From: Pseudomonas sp. JM0905a
Lineage (GTDB): Bacteria > Pseudomonadota > Gammaproteobacteria > Pseudomonadales > Pseudomonadaceae
Length of the DNA: 41,526 nt
Reading direction: 5' to 3'
Assembly: GCF_014700075.1 (NCBI RefSeq)
Contig: NZ_JACXBU010000021.1
Coordinates: 1-41,526, forward strand
Position numbers and translations under genes: made by a program. The notes below the pieces were generated by a model that had not been told where the DNA came from, searched no databases, and saw only the letters and a program-made list of their open reading frames with translations. The first letter of the stretch is position 1. Each line of letters starts with the position of its first letter. Positions 7,802-16,397 of the stretch are shown piece by piece.

Positions 7802-8830
7802 TCAGGCGTGGCTGGCATGACGGAAGGCGGCGAAGCGGTTGAGCAACCGGTGCAGGGCGAACACCGCCACCAGAGTCAGGAACACCGCCACGCACACCGA
7901 ACTCAGGCGGTAGGCGATGGAATAGACAACATCGTGCTGCGGGGTGAGGTACTGGCCGAATACGATGGCCAGGGTGGTCAACGCGCCGAAGCCGATGCCC
8001 TGGGCGCCTTCCAGCACATGGATGCGGGCGCAGCAGAAGGCCGCCGTCCAGTACATCAGGGTGACCAGTGGCAGCACGTCGTAGTGGCTGTAGAGCACCA
8101 GTTGCAGCACCAGCCCGATGGCGCAGCCCAGCAGGGTGCCCATGGCGCGGATGCGCCCGGCGAAGCGGATGCCGTTCCAGTGCATGGGGAACAGCACCAG
8201 GATCGACGCCACCTGGGCCGACAGCGAATCACGCAGGTCGAAGCTCTGGAACACCATGAACGACAGGGTGGCGATGGTGGCCCCGAGCACGGCCTCGTGG
8301 CGCTGGCTGGGCAGGTCCTTGGCGGGCACCTGCCGGGACGGGCGCGGCTCGGCGTCGGGGAAGAGGTAGAACATCAGCCAGGCGATCAGCACGGTCAAGC
8401 CGGCAGCCACCAGGTTGCTGGTGACCAGGTCGTAGAGGTGGGTATCCGGGTAGCTGGCGAAGTGCAGCTGGATGGACAGGAACACACTGCCCAGTGCGCC
8501 GAACATGAACAGCGGCCCCTGGGCCATCAGGCGGAAACGCCAGAAGAACGCCAGGAAGGTCAGGGGCACCATCAGCTGCGGCCGGTCGCCGAACAGGCCA
8601 TAGATCAGCAGCACTTCGAGGCTGACCACCACCGACTGCAGGAGGAACTGGCGGACGACATGGGCGTTGATGCTCGGTGTGAGGCCGAGCAGTAGCATGG
8701 GGTAGACGCAGAAGAAGGAACCATTGTCCCAGCCCATCAGCTTGCAGATGAACAGCCCGAGGGTGCCGCCGCCGGCGAGGCGCAGGCACTGGCGCAGGTC
8801 GTTCTCGGTGAGGGCGGTCTTGCGGCTCAT
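7802..8830 (-). CDS. DUF2955/FUSC-like inner-membrane efflux protein
   Basis: The product is 342 residues with about ten hydrophobic segments in two clusters, split by a short soluble loop near residues 180-200 (DAEPRPSRQVPAKDLPSQR). This resembles the DUF2955 group, related to the membrane part of FUSC exporters such as AaeB and YccS, though it is half their length. Its start codon shares one base with the stop of the upstream HlyD gene (TGATG), so the two are translationally coupled. The likely role is proton-driven export of small organic acids or toxic aromatics together with the adaptor. The substrate is not visible in the sequence. Confidence 0.75.
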   Translation of the reverse strand: MSRKTALTENDLRQCLRLAGGGTLGLFICKLMGWDNGSFFCVYPMLLLGLTPSINAHVVRQFLLQSVVVSLEVLLIYGLFGDRPQLMVPLTFLAFFWRFRLMAQGPLFMFGALGSVFLSIQLHFASYPDTHLYDLVTSNLVAAGLTVLIAWLMFYLFPDAEPRPSRQVPAKDLPSQRHEAVLGATIATLSFMVFQSFDLRDSLSAQVASILVLFPMHWNGIRFAGRIRAMGTLLGCAIGLVLQLVLYSHYDVLPLVTLMYWTAAFCCARIHVLEGAQGIGFGALTTLAIVFGQYLTPQHDVVYSIAYRLSSVCVAVFLTLVAVFALHRLLNRFAAFRHASHA

Positions 8831-9891
8831 CAGTACACGTAATGCAGGATGCTGATCACGGCGATCTGCAGGCGGCCGAAAAGGTCGGCCAGGTGCGAGT
8901 CACGCGGATAGAGCTGGACCGTCGCCTTGGCGCCGCTCGGCAGTGCGTGGGGCAGGGCTTCGGTAAGGCTGACGTGCAGGCGCTGGCGCTGGGCGTCACG
9001 CACCCAGCGGTCGGAAATCGCCGGGGCGGCGAGGTCGCCGTTGGCATCGAGCTGGCCCTCCTTCACGCCGGCGTCGATGGCGCTGACGCGGGCGGAGAAG
9101 ATGTGTCCGGGCAGGGCGTCGAACACCACCGAGGCGCCGTCGTCCAGGCGCACGTAGCGCAGGGCCTTCTCGCGGAAGTCGGCGCTGATGTCGGCGTCGT
9201 CCGCCACCAGGGCGGCCACCGGGTTGCCGGCATGCAGGAAGGCACCGGGGGATAGCTGGAGGTTGCTCAGGGTGCCGGCGCGCTCGGCGCGCACTTCGCT
9301 GTATTCAAGTTGCAGGCGAGCCTGCTCCAGGGCGTTGCGGGCCTGGCGCAGGCGCAGGTTGTCGTCACCGGCGGCACCGCGCTGGGCCGACAATTCTCGA
9401 ATTCGTGCACCGGCGGCAGCCAGTTTGGCCTGGGCCGCCTGGTGCTGGGCTTGGGTCTGTTCGAAGAGCTGGCGCGACACGTGCTGGCTCTGCACCAGGC
9501 GGCCGAGGCGCGCGGCCTCACGCTGCAGCTCGGTGGCCGAGGCATGGGCGGCGGTCTGGTCGGCGCGGGCGGCGGCGATGGCGGCGTCGAGCTGGCGGTT
9601 GTCCTGCCCGGCCTGCTCCAGCGCCAGCTCGGCAGCGCTTACGGCGAGGCGGAAGGGTTCGGGGTCGAGGCGGAACAGCAGTTGGCCGGCCTCGACGTGC
9701 TGGTTGTTGGCAACGGCGACATCCAGGACCTGGCCGTCCACCCGTGGGGCAATGCGCAGCACCGGGCGGGTCAGTTGCGCCTGGGGCGTGATGGGCATCC
9801 ACAGGTCCGCCGCAAGGAAGTAGGCGAACAGCAGGACGAACAGGACGATGGCCGCCTGGACCCGACGGGCGAATCTTTGATCCGGAGTCAT
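8830..9891 (-). CDS. HlyD-family periplasmic adaptor protein of an efflux pair
   Basis: The product is 353 residues from the ATG at 9891, which has a GAGG box 7 bases upstream; a longer open frame further upstream runs into the divergent LysR gene and is not used. Residues about 13-32 are one membrane anchor. The biotinyl-lipoyl half (PRVDGQVLDVAVANNQHVEAG) follows, then an Ala/Gln-rich coiled-coil hairpin (about 85-205), the returning lipoyl half and a beta barrel. It would join the inner-membrane DUF2955 partner to an outer-membrane channel. No outer-membrane factor gene lies next to it, so a channel encoded elsewhere is presumably shared. Confidence 0.85.
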   Translation of the reverse strand: MTPDQRFARRVQAAIVLFVLLFAYFLAADLWMPITPQAQLTRPVLRIAPRVDGQVLDVAVANNQHVEAGQLLFRLDPEPFRLAVSAAELALEQAGQDNRQLDAAIAAARADQTAAHASATELQREAARLGRLVQSQHVSRQLFEQTQAQHQAAQAKLAAAGARIRELSAQRGAAGDDNLRLRQARNALEQARLQLEYSEVRAERAGTLSNLQLSPGAFLHAGNPVAALVADDADISADFREKALRYVRLDDGASVVFDALPGHIFSARVSAIDAGVKEGQLDANGDLAAPAISDRWVRDAQRQRLHVSLTEALPHALPSGAKATVQLYPRDSHLADLFGRLQIAVISILHYVY

Positions 9892-9989
9892 GCGTACCTC
9901 GAAGGGGCCCGCAGCGAAGGCGGGTGGGAAGACTGGAACGGCAAGACCTCGGCCTTCGCCGCTCTGGGGAGCCAGTATATTTATCAGGG

Positions 9990-10011
9990 AATCGTGGATA
10001 ATCTCGCGATT
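9990..10011. promoter_or_regulatory. Possible LysR-type dyad between the efflux pair and its regulator
   Basis: AATCG (9990-9994) and CGATT (10007-10011) form a short inverted repeat 31 bases before the LysR start, inside the 150-bp divergent gap. It has the general shape of a LysR recognition dyad, but the arms are short enough to occur by chance. Confidence 0.25.
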
Positions 10012-10041
10012 GAGAGAAGCTGCCTTACACGAGGGGTAACA

Positions 10042-11007
10042 ATGGACACGCTCCACAGCATGCGGGTTTTCGTCCGGGTGATAGACACCGGCAGCTTCAC
10101 TGCCGCCGCCCAGGCCATGGACCTGTCCACCGCCCAGGTGTCTCGCCTGGTGTCGGAGCTGGAGCAGCAGCTCCAGGCCCGCCTGCTGCATCGCACCACC
10201 CGCCGCCTGGCACTGACCGAAGTGGGCGAACGCTACCTGCAGCGCTGCCGGCAGATCCTCGGCGAAGTGGACGAAGCCGCCGCCGAGGCGCGCGGCGCCC
10301 ATCTCAAGCCCCACGGCCGTCTGCGCGTGCACACCATGACCGGCCTCGGCCTGCAGCACCTCACTCCGTTGGTGGCGCGCTACTCCGAGCTCTATCCGGA
10401 AGTGGTGGTGGAGCTGACCCTGTCCCAGCGAACCCCCGACCTGCTGGAAGACGGCCACGACGTCATCATCACCTTCGCCCGCGAGTTGCCCGACTCGCAG
10501 ATGGTGGCCCAGGTGCTAGGGCCGATGTTCAGCGTTCTCTGCGCCGCGCCCGGTTACCTGAAGAAGCACGGCGTCCCCATCGGCCCGACGGACCTCCAGC
10601 ATCACCGCTACCTGCGCCTGCTCGACCCACTCTATGAGGACAGCTGGGTGTTCAACGGCGAGCAGGGCGAGTTCAACGTGCTGCCCGCCGAGAGCTTCCA
10701 GGTGAACGTCGCCGAGTCCCTGGCCAAGGCCGCCCAGGCCGGCATGGGCATCTGCCTGCTGCCCTCCTTCGTCGCCTGCCCGCCCATGCGCGAGGGCAAA
10801 CTGCTGCGGCTGCTGCCGGAGCACCGCCTGCGTGAGCGCAACATCTATGCGATCTACCCGTCGCGGCGTTTCCTCGACGCCAAGATCAAGACCTGGGTGG
10901 AGTTCCTCAAGGCGGAGCTGCCCCCGTTGCTGACCCAGGACGAGACCCTGCTGGAAGATCCGAAGCACTGGGCCATCAATTCCAAATTGTTGCGTCGCGA
11001 GAAATAG
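10042..11007 (+). CDS. LysR-family regulator (CrgA/AaeR-like), divergent from HlyD/DUF2955
   Basis: The product is 321 residues from the ATG at 10042; the open frame extends further upstream only because of high GC content. Residues 1-60 carry the winged helix (MDTLHSMRVFVRVIDTGSFT, AQAMDLSTAQVSRLVSELE). The effector domain spans about 90-300 and an unusual basic tail ends the protein. The MDxLxSMRVFVxVxDxGSF opening is typical of the CrgA/AaeR-like subgroup. Its divergent placement next to an adaptor plus FUSC-like exporter repeats the layout of E. coli aaeR-aaeXAB, which handles aromatic carboxylic acids. It is therefore the likely inducer-responsive regulator of the pair. Confidence 0.85.
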   Translation: MDTLHSMRVFVRVIDTGSFTAAAQAMDLSTAQVSRLVSELEQQLQARLLHRTTRRLALTEVGERYLQRCRQILGEVDEAAAEARGAHLKPHGRLRVHTMTGLGLQHLTPLVARYSELYPEVVVELTLSQRTPDLLEDGHDVIITFARELPDSQMVAQVLGPMFSVLCAAPGYLKKHGVPIGPTDLQHHRYLRLLDPLYEDSWVFNGEQGEFNVLPAESFQVNVAESLAKAAQAGMGICLLPSFVACPPMREGKLLRLLPEHRLRERNIYAIYPSRRFLDAKIKTWVEFLKAELPPLLTQDETLLEDPKHWAINSKLLRREK

Positions 11008-11097
11008 TTCTTCACTGAAACCGCTATTTTTCCCCTGCCGGGGCCTCCCTAAGATGGCGCCATGTTTCGCAAGAAACCATCTGAGAGGTTCCAAGTT

Positions 11098-11301
11098 ATG
11101 CAACGTAATGCGATTTTTGCCGCCATTTTCTCCGCAATTCCTCTGTTTTTCTCGCAACTCACCCTGGCCGAAGAATCCGGCACCTTTGTTGCGCGTAACG
11201 CAGCGCTGGCCGAGCAGCGCGCTGACGCCGCCCAGCAGGAAGCCATCGCCAAGCAAGGCGCCGATCAGCAGAAGCAGTCCGACGCCCGCCAGGACAGCTG
11301 A
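11098..11301 (+). CDS. Small exported protein, Ala/Gln-rich, unknown function
   Basis: The product is 67 residues from the ATG at 11098, which has a GAGAGG box 9 bases upstream; an in-frame ATG at 11062 has no comparable box. A signal peptide is clear (MQRNAIFAAIFSAIPLFFSQ, then LTLA before EESG). The mature part of about 43 residues is a polar helix rich in Ala, Gln, Asp and Lys (NAALAEQRADAAQQEAIAKQ), with a heptad-like pattern and no Cys. A strong terminator follows 70 bases later, so it is a single transcript. I do not recognise the family; a small periplasmic helical protein is all that can be said. Confidence 0.6.
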   Translation: MQRNAIFAAIFSAIPLFFSQLTLAEESGTFVARNAALAEQRADAAQQEAIAKQGADQQKQSDARQDS

Positions 11302-11370
11302 TCCCCGCCCCTCCCTGTTCTCCACCTCCTGACGTTGATGCGTGACAGCTCCTTTATCGACGTCCTGTTC

Positions 11371-11399
11371 AGGCCGCTCACCATGAGCGGCCTTTTTTT
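11371..11399 (+). terminator. Intrinsic terminator after the small exported protein gene
   Basis: A 10-bp perfect stem, AGGCCGCTCA (11371-11380) with TGAGCGGCCT (11384-11393), has a 3-base loop and is followed by a T run to 11399. It isolates the upstream small gene from the porin gene. Confidence 0.9.
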
Positions 11400-11511
11400 G
11401 CGCTGTCCGCAACCAACACCAGGAGGCTGACGTTTCACCGGCCTAGTCGCCCGCCAGAGGCGGCCGTGCCGCGACCCCTTGCACTGCCAAGACCAAAGGA
11501 GCAACAAGAAC

Positions 11512-12843
11512 GTGAACGCCAAGTACCTGATGACCCCGCTCGCCCTCGCGCTGCTGGCCGCCAACGCACAGGCCGACGATGCCGCCGCAGGCGAAGGCTT
11601 CGTCGAGGGTTCCCATCTGACCATCCAGACCCGCAACTACTACTTCAACCGCGACCGCCGCGACCCGCAGGCGCAGAACAGCCAGGAATGGGGCCAGGGC
11701 TTCATCGGCCTGTTCAGCTCCGGCTACACCCCGGGCACGATCGGCGTTGGCGTGGATGCCTACGGCATGCTCGGCCTGAAGCTGGACGGCGGTGGCGGTA
11801 CCGGCGGCTCGTCCATTCTTCCGGTCACCGCACCGGACAAGGAGGGGCTCAAGTTCGGCGAAGCACCGGATTCCTTCTCCAGCGGTGGCGCGGCGCTCAA
11901 GCTGCGTGCCTTCGACTCCGAGCTTAAGCTCGGCGACCAGTTCATCAGCAACCCGGTGATCGCAGGCGGCGCCACCCGCATGCTGCCGCAGACCTTCCGT
12001 GGCGTGAGCCTGGTCAACCAGAGCGTCCAGGACCTGCGCCTGGAAGGCGGTCAGGTGAGCTTCAACAAGCCCTACAACCAGAGCGGCCACCGCCGCATCG
12101 ACACCTCCTACGGCGTCTTCCCGGACGACCGCAAGAGCCACCACATCAGCTGGCTGGGCGGCACCTGGACCGGCATCGAAGGGCTCTCCAGCAGCCTCTA
12201 TGCCGCCGAGCTGCAGGATGTCTGGAAGCAGTACTACGCGAACCTCGACTACAACTGGCAGCTGAACGAGCTGGTCAGCCTGAACCCCGGCATCAACTAC
12301 TACCGCACCCAGGACGCCGGTGACGCCCTGCTCGGCGACATCGAGAACAACACCTACAGCGCACACTTCGCGGTAGGCATCGGCCACCACACCGTCACCG
12401 CCGTCTACCAGAAGGTCAACGGCAACACGCCGTTCGACTACATCAACCAGGGCGACAGCATCTACCTGGACAACTCCCAGCAATACTCGGACTTCAACGG
12501 CCCCAACGAGGAATCCTGGAAGCTGCAGTACGCCTACGACTTCGCCGGCCTCGGCATCCCCGGCCTGAGCGCCCAGGCAGCCTACTCCCGTGGCGAGCTG
12601 GACCTGACCAAGGTTGACCCGAACAGCCCCGGTTACGGCTACTGGTTCAGCGCCGACGGCAAGAATGCCAAGCACTGGGAGCGCGACCTGGACATCCGCT
12701 ATGTGGTCCAGCAAGGCCCGGCGAAGGACCTCGCCCTGCGCGCCCGCTGGGCCAACCATCGTGGCGGCAACGGCTACAGCGCGGTGGACAACGACATCGA
12801 CGAGCTGCGCCTGATTGTGGACTACCCGATCGAGGTGTTCTGA
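11512..12843 (+). CDS. OprD-family outer-membrane porin
   Basis: The product is 443 residues from a GTG at 11512, with AAAGGAG about 11 bases upstream. The signal peptide is [20 protein letters not shown], cut after AQA. The mature protein starts with the OprD hallmarks [19 protein letters not shown] and [20 protein letters not shown], and ends in a final beta strand with a terminal aromatic residue ([12 protein letters not shown]). OprD-family channels admit amino acids or small aromatic/organic acids across the outer membrane. Substrate cannot be fixed by eye. A nearby organic-acid efflux module is suggestive but not proof of a link. Confidence 0.9.
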   Translation: MNAKYLMTPLALALLAANAQADDAAAGEGFVEGSHLTIQTRNYYFNRDRRDPQAQNSQEWGQGFIGLFSSGYTPGTIGVGVDAYGMLGLKLDGGGGTGGSSILPVTAPDKEGLKFGEAPDSFSSGGAALKLRAFDSELKLGDQFISNPVIAGGATRMLPQTFRGVSLVNQSVQDLRLEGGQVSFNKPYNQSGHRRIDTSYGVFPDDRKSHHISWLGGTWTGIEGLSSSLYAAELQDVWKQYYANLDYNWQLNELVSLNPGINYYRTQDAGDALLGDIENNTYSAHFAVGIGHHTVTAVYQKVNGNTPFDYINQGDSIYLDNSQQYSDFNGPNEESWKLQYAYDFAGLGIPGLSAQAAYSRGELDLTKVDPNSPGYGYWFSADGKNAKHWERDLDIRYVVQQGPAKDLALRARWANHRGGNGYSAVDNDIDELRLIVDYPIEVF

Positions 12844-12862
12844 AGCCCGCGCGGGAGCCTTC

Positions 12863-12960
12863 TTGTGGGGGCGATTTCAATCGCAAAGGGCAGCGCAGCT
12901 GACCCCCGGCATTGCAGGCCGAACCTGCGGTCCGGTCAGCGAATGAATTCGCCCCCACAA
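12863..12960. repeat. REP doublet, GTGGGGGCGA family
   Basis: Outer arms TTGTGGGGGCGA (12863-12874) and TCGCCCCCACAA (12949-12960) are perfect inverted repeats. Inside are two small palindromes (GCGATTTCAATCGC and GCGAATGAATTCGC), so the element is two inverted REP units. The same family occurs at 25454-25553, 28031-28130, and as a single unit at 35926-35948. Confidence 0.85.
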
Positions 12961-12977
12961 GCTTCGGAACGCCCCGT

Positions 12978-13020
12978 GCCCATGAAAAAGGCCGGCATTG
13001 AGCCGGCCTTTTTCATGGGC
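12978..13020. terminator. Bidirectional terminator between the porin gene and desA
   Basis: A perfect 19-bp inverted repeat (12978-12996 with 13002-13020) has a 5-base loop. The core GGCCGGC stem is flanked by AAAAA on one side and TTTTT on the other, so it can end the rightward porin transcript and the leftward desA transcript. Confidence 0.9.
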
Positions 13021-13028
13021 TTCCAGCG

Positions 13029-14213
13029 TCAGGCGGTAGCCGGACGCAGGGAGTAGGTCTTCAGCTGTTCGGCAAAGTCACGCAGAGACTGGATGCCGCT
13101 GGCCTCGGCCTCGTGCACCCACTGTTTCATGGCTTCGAGCATCTCGTGGCCATTGGCGCTGGTCTTGACCCATATCTGCTGAAGCGCCAGGCGCTTCTCG
13201 TAGATCACCTTGAGGGCGTGGCTCTGCTCCAGCATGGCGGCGATGCGCGCCTGGTGGCCTTCGTCGAGCAGGCTGGTCTCGCGGGAGAGCAGGCGCTTGG
13301 CGCGACGGAACAGGTGGCGGACAGACTCGTCGGCCTTGGCCAGTTCCTGCTTCACCAGCGGGCCGATCACCAGCTTGCGGTACTGGGCCATGATCTGGAA
13401 ACGGTTGTTGAGGATGGCCATGGCGGTGTCCATGTCCATGCTGCCCTTGCCTTCGACGCGATGGGCAATGGGCGCCACGCGCTGCACCTTGGCAAGACCA
13501 AGGAAGCTGAACAGCTTGATCCACGCCCAACCCATGTCGAACTCCCACTTCTTCACCGACAGCTTGGCGGAGTTCGGGTAGGTGTGATGGTTGTTGTGCA
13601 GCTCTTCACCGCCGATGAGGATGCCCCAGGGCACCAGGTTGGTGGCAGCGTCGCGGCATTCGAAGTTGCGGTAGCCGATGGCATGGCCCAGGCCATTGAT
13701 CACGCCGGCGGCCCAGACGGGAATCCAGGCCATCTGCACGGCCCAGATGGTGATGCCGGCAGCACCGAACAGCGCCAGGTCGATCAGGGCCATCAGTACC
13801 ACGCCGCCGATGGGGTAGCGGCTGTAGACGTTGCGCTCCATCCAGTCATCCGGGCAGTTCTTGCCGTAGATGCGCAGGGTCTCTTCATTCCTGGCCTCTT
13901 CCGCATACAGCTCGGCGCCCTTGCGCAGAACGGTCCACAGGCCCTTGACTACCGGGCTATGGGGATCGTCGGCGGTTTCGCACTTGGCGTGGTGCTTGCG
14001 GTGGATGGCGGTCCACTCACGGGTGTTCATGGCGGTGGTCATCCACAGCCAGAAGCGGAAGAAATGCTTGAGCGCCGGATGCAGCTCCAGCGAACGGTGC
14101 GCCGAATAACGGTGCAGATAGACGGTGACGCTGACGATGGTGATGTGGGTCAGCACCAGAGTGACCGCCACCAGTTGCCACAGCGACAGGTCAAGGAATC
14201 CGTTGTACCACAT
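13029..14213 (-). CDS. desA: Membrane fatty-acid desaturase, DesA type
   Basis: The product is 394 residues with hydrophobic segments near 11-30, 47-62, 135-155 and 158-178. The three histidine boxes of membrane di-iron desaturases are intact: HRYSAH (34-39), HRKHH (71-75) and HNNHH (206-210). DesA introduces a cis double bond at carbon 9 of acyl chains already in phospholipids, raising membrane fluidity. The C-terminal third (about 245-394) is soluble, largely helical and charged. Placement beside the oscA-sbp-cysTWA block matches my memory of the P. aeruginosa desA locus. It diverges from the GGDEF-EAL gene. Confidence 0.88.
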   Translation of the reverse strand: MWYNGFLDLSLWQLVAVTLVLTHITIVSVTVYLHRYSAHRSLELHPALKHFFRFWLWMTTAMNTREWTAIHRKHHAKCETADDPHSPVVKGLWTVLRKGAELYAEEARNEETLRIYGKNCPDDWMERNVYSRYPIGGVVLMALIDLALFGAAGITIWAVQMAWIPVWAAGVINGLGHAIGYRNFECRDAATNLVPWGILIGGEELHNNHHTYPNSAKLSVKKWEFDMGWAWIKLFSFLGLAKVQRVAPIAHRVEGKGSMDMDTAMAILNNRFQIMAQYRKLVIGPLVKQELAKADESVRHLFRRAKRLLSRETSLLDEGHQARIAAMLEQSHALKVIYEKRLALQQIWVKTSANGHEMLEAMKQWVHEAEASGIQSLRDFAEQLKTYSLRPATA

Positions 14214-14339
14214 GGATGGTGTTGCCTCGGGTGATGTGAATCGGGGCTTGTTGTGCGAATCTGGCTCGAATTATCACAAAGCGCCCGTAGAAAACCATCC
14301 TCTCTTTTAGATAGAAGCCCCCCGGTCGTCGGTTGCTCC

Positions 14340-14345
14340 TATAAT
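14340..14345 (+). promoter_or_regulatory. Probable -10 box of the GGDEF-EAL gene
   Basis: A perfect TATAAT lies 40 bases upstream of the ATG at 14386, inside the 172-bp gap shared with desA. No good -35 hexamer is seen 17 bases before it, so the promoter would be weak or activator-dependent. Confidence 0.4.
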
Positions 14346-14385
14346 GCGCACCTCATGTGTGATCCCAGCCAGGAAGGCCGCGCCC

Positions 14386-16290
14386 ATGCGTTCCAAATTC
14401 AGCGCCCTGAAACTGGTGCTTCCCTATTCCGTTCTGGCCAGCCTCTGGGTACTGTTCAGCGACCGCATCCTGCTTGCCCTGGTGAACGACCCGGAGCATC
14501 TGGCCGAGCTACAGACCGCCAAGGGGCTGCTCTTCGTGCTGGTCACCAGTGTGCTGCTGTTCGCCCTGACCTGCCTGCAACTGCGCCATCTAAAGGAATA
14601 CCTGGACGCCCGCCGTGCCCACGAGAGCAGCCTGCGCCAGGCCGCCGCGGTCTTCGACAGCACCCAGGAAGGCGTGCTGGTCACCGATGCCGAAAGCCGC
14701 ATCGTCCACGTCAACCGCGCCTTCGCCCGCATCACCGGCTTCGAGGAAGCCGAAGTGCTTGGCAAGAACCCGCGAATTTTCAGCTCCGGGCGCCACACCC
14801 CAGCCTTCTACCAGGCCATGTGGCATGCGCTGACAAACCGCTATGAGTGGAGCGGCGAGGTCTGGAACCGGCGCAAGAATGGCGAGATCTACCCGTTGTG
14901 GCAGAACCTCCGCGCCATCCACGACGAGGACGGCCAGCTCACCCATTACGTGGCGGTGTTCTCCGACATCAGCGCGATCAAACGCTCCCAGCACGAACTG
15001 GACTTCCTCGCCCACCACGACCCGCTGACCAACCTGCCCAACCGGCTGCTATTCACCGAGCGCGTCGAGCAGGTGCTGGAGCGCACCCGCCGCGAGAAGC
15101 AGCACGGCGCGGTGCTGCTGCTGGACCTGGACCACTTCAAGCACATCAACGAAAGCCTTGGCCACTCCCAGGGCGACCTGCTGCTGAAGATGGTCGGCGT
15201 GCGCCTGCAGGGCCTGCTGGAAGGCGGCATGACCCTGGCCCGCCTGGGCGGGGACGAGTTCGGCGTGCTTTGGGATAACTGCCCCCAGGCCAACCAGGCG
15301 GCGGAACTGGCCGAGCGCATCCGCGCCGATCTGTCGACGCCCTTCCGCCTGGGTGGCCACGATCTGTTCATCAGCACCAGCCTCGGCATCAGCCTGTTCC
15401 CGGATGACGACGCCAACGTCGAGCAGGTGATGCGCAACGCCGACTCGGCGCTGTTCAAGGCCAAGAGTTCGGGCCGCGACTCCTATGCCTTCTACAGCCA
15501 GGAGCTGACCGAGCAGGCGCGCCAGCGCATCGAGCTGGTCAGCGCCCTGCGCCTGGCGCTGGAACGGGACCAGTTGCGGGTTCACTACCAGCCCATACAG
15601 TGCCTGGCGGACGGCCGCCTGATCGGTTTCGAGGCGCTGGTGCGTTGGGAGCACCCCGTGCGTGGCCTGGTGCCGCCCGGCGAGTTCCTGCCAGTAGCCG
15701 AAGAAAGCGGGTTGATCGGCAGCATCGACACCTGGGTGCTGGAACAGGCCTGCCGGCAGATGCAGCACTGGCTGGAGCAGGGCCACGCGCTGTCCTTCAT
15801 GGCGGTGAACCTGTCCTGCCGGCTGTTCCGCCGCGCCGAACTGGATGGTGAAGTGGCGCGCGTGCTGGCCACCACCGGCCTGGACCCGAAACACCTGGAG
15901 CTGGAAATCACCGAAAGCGCGGTGATGGAAGACCCGGACACCGCCGAGGCCCTGCTTACCCGTCTGCGCGATCTGGGCGTGCGCCTGGCCATCGACGACT
16001 TCGGGACGGGCTATTCCTCGCTCCAGCGCCTCAAGCGCCTGCCGGTACACAAGCTGAAGATCGACCAGAGCTTCATCCGAGGCCTGCCTGAAGACCAGAA
16101 CGATATCGCCATCGCCAGCGCGGTCACCGCGCTGGGCCACAGCCTGGGCCTGAGTGTGCTGGCCGAAGGCATAGAGGCCGACGCCCAGGCCGGATTCCTC
16201 CGCGAACTGGGTTGCGATTACGGCCAGGGCTACCTGTTCAGCCGCCCGCTGCCGGTGGATGAAGTCGAGCGCCTTTGGCAAGTCGCTTGA
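14386..16290 (+). CDS. Membrane-bound PAS-GGDEF-EAL cyclic-di-GMP protein
   Basis: The product is 634 residues from the ATG at 14386, with AGGAAGG upstream. Two membrane helices (about 8-27 and 48-66) enclose a short periplasmic loop. A PAS/PAC sensor follows (about 85-200), then a GGDEF domain with intact GGDEF (288-292). No RxxD I-site precedes it, so product inhibition is not expected. The EAL domain starts with EALVRWEHP (416-424) and keeps EITESAVMEDP, DDFGTGYSS and KIDQSFI, the metal and substrate motifs. Both synthesis and hydrolysis of cyclic-di-GMP look possible; in such hybrids the phosphodiesterase often dominates, which is not decidable here. Confidence 0.9.
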   Translation: MRSKFSALKLVLPYSVLASLWVLFSDRILLALVNDPEHLAELQTAKGLLFVLVTSVLLFALTCLQLRHLKEYLDARRAHESSLRQAAAVFDSTQEGVLVTDAESRIVHVNRAFARITGFEEAEVLGKNPRIFSSGRHTPAFYQAMWHALTNRYEWSGEVWNRRKNGEIYPLWQNLRAIHDEDGQLTHYVAVFSDISAIKRSQHELDFLAHHDPLTNLPNRLLFTERVEQVLERTRREKQHGAVLLLDLDHFKHINESLGHSQGDLLLKMVGVRLQGLLEGGMTLARLGGDEFGVLWDNCPQANQAAELAERIRADLSTPFRLGGHDLFISTSLGISLFPDDDANVEQVMRNADSALFKAKSSGRDSYAFYSQELTEQARQRIELVSALRLALERDQLRVHYQPIQCLADGRLIGFEALVRWEHPVRGLVPPGEFLPVAEESGLIGSIDTWVLEQACRQMQHWLEQGHALSFMAVNLSCRLFRRAELDGEVARVLATTGLDPKHLELEITESAVMEDPDTAEALLTRLRDLGVRLAIDDFGTGYSSLQRLKRLPVHKLKIDQSFIRGLPEDQNDIAIASAVTALGHSLGLSVLAEGIEADAQAGFLRELGCDYGQGYLFSRPLPVDEVERLWQVA

Positions 16291-16372
16291 GAGTGGCGAC
16301 ACCGGCGGCACCCGCCACCGCAGGCGCGCCGATCTGCTCGCCCTAGCCGAATCCACTTCTGGTTATATAAAA

Positions 16373-16397
16373 ATTCTTAAATAGTATTTTTAAGAAT
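16373..16397. promoter_or_regulatory. AT-rich 9-bp inverted repeat in the oscA promoter region
   Basis: ATTCTTAAA (16373-16381) and TTTAAGAAT (16389-16397) are perfect arms with a 7-base centre, in an AT island about 90-110 bases upstream of oscA. As oscA, sbp and cysTWA are sulfur-starvation genes, a CysB site is the leading guess. No terminator-style T run follows in a useful position. Confidence 0.45.

Noticed and set aside
6734-8695. A 653-codon open frame on the plus strand
   Set aside because: It lies antisense to the PAS-GGDEF and DUF2955 genes, whose motifs are clear. Its composition (Gln/Gly/Asp/His-rich, no domain) is what antisense frames of GC-rich genes give.
9892-10458. Upstream extension of the HlyD open frame
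   Set aside because: It runs antisense into the LysR gene and its promoter region. The ATG at 9891 has a ribosome site and starts just before the membrane anchor.
15049-16356. Long minus-strand frame opposite the GGDEF-EAL gene
   Set aside because: It is a shadow of the EAL-domain codons; no motif and a composition typical of antisense frames.
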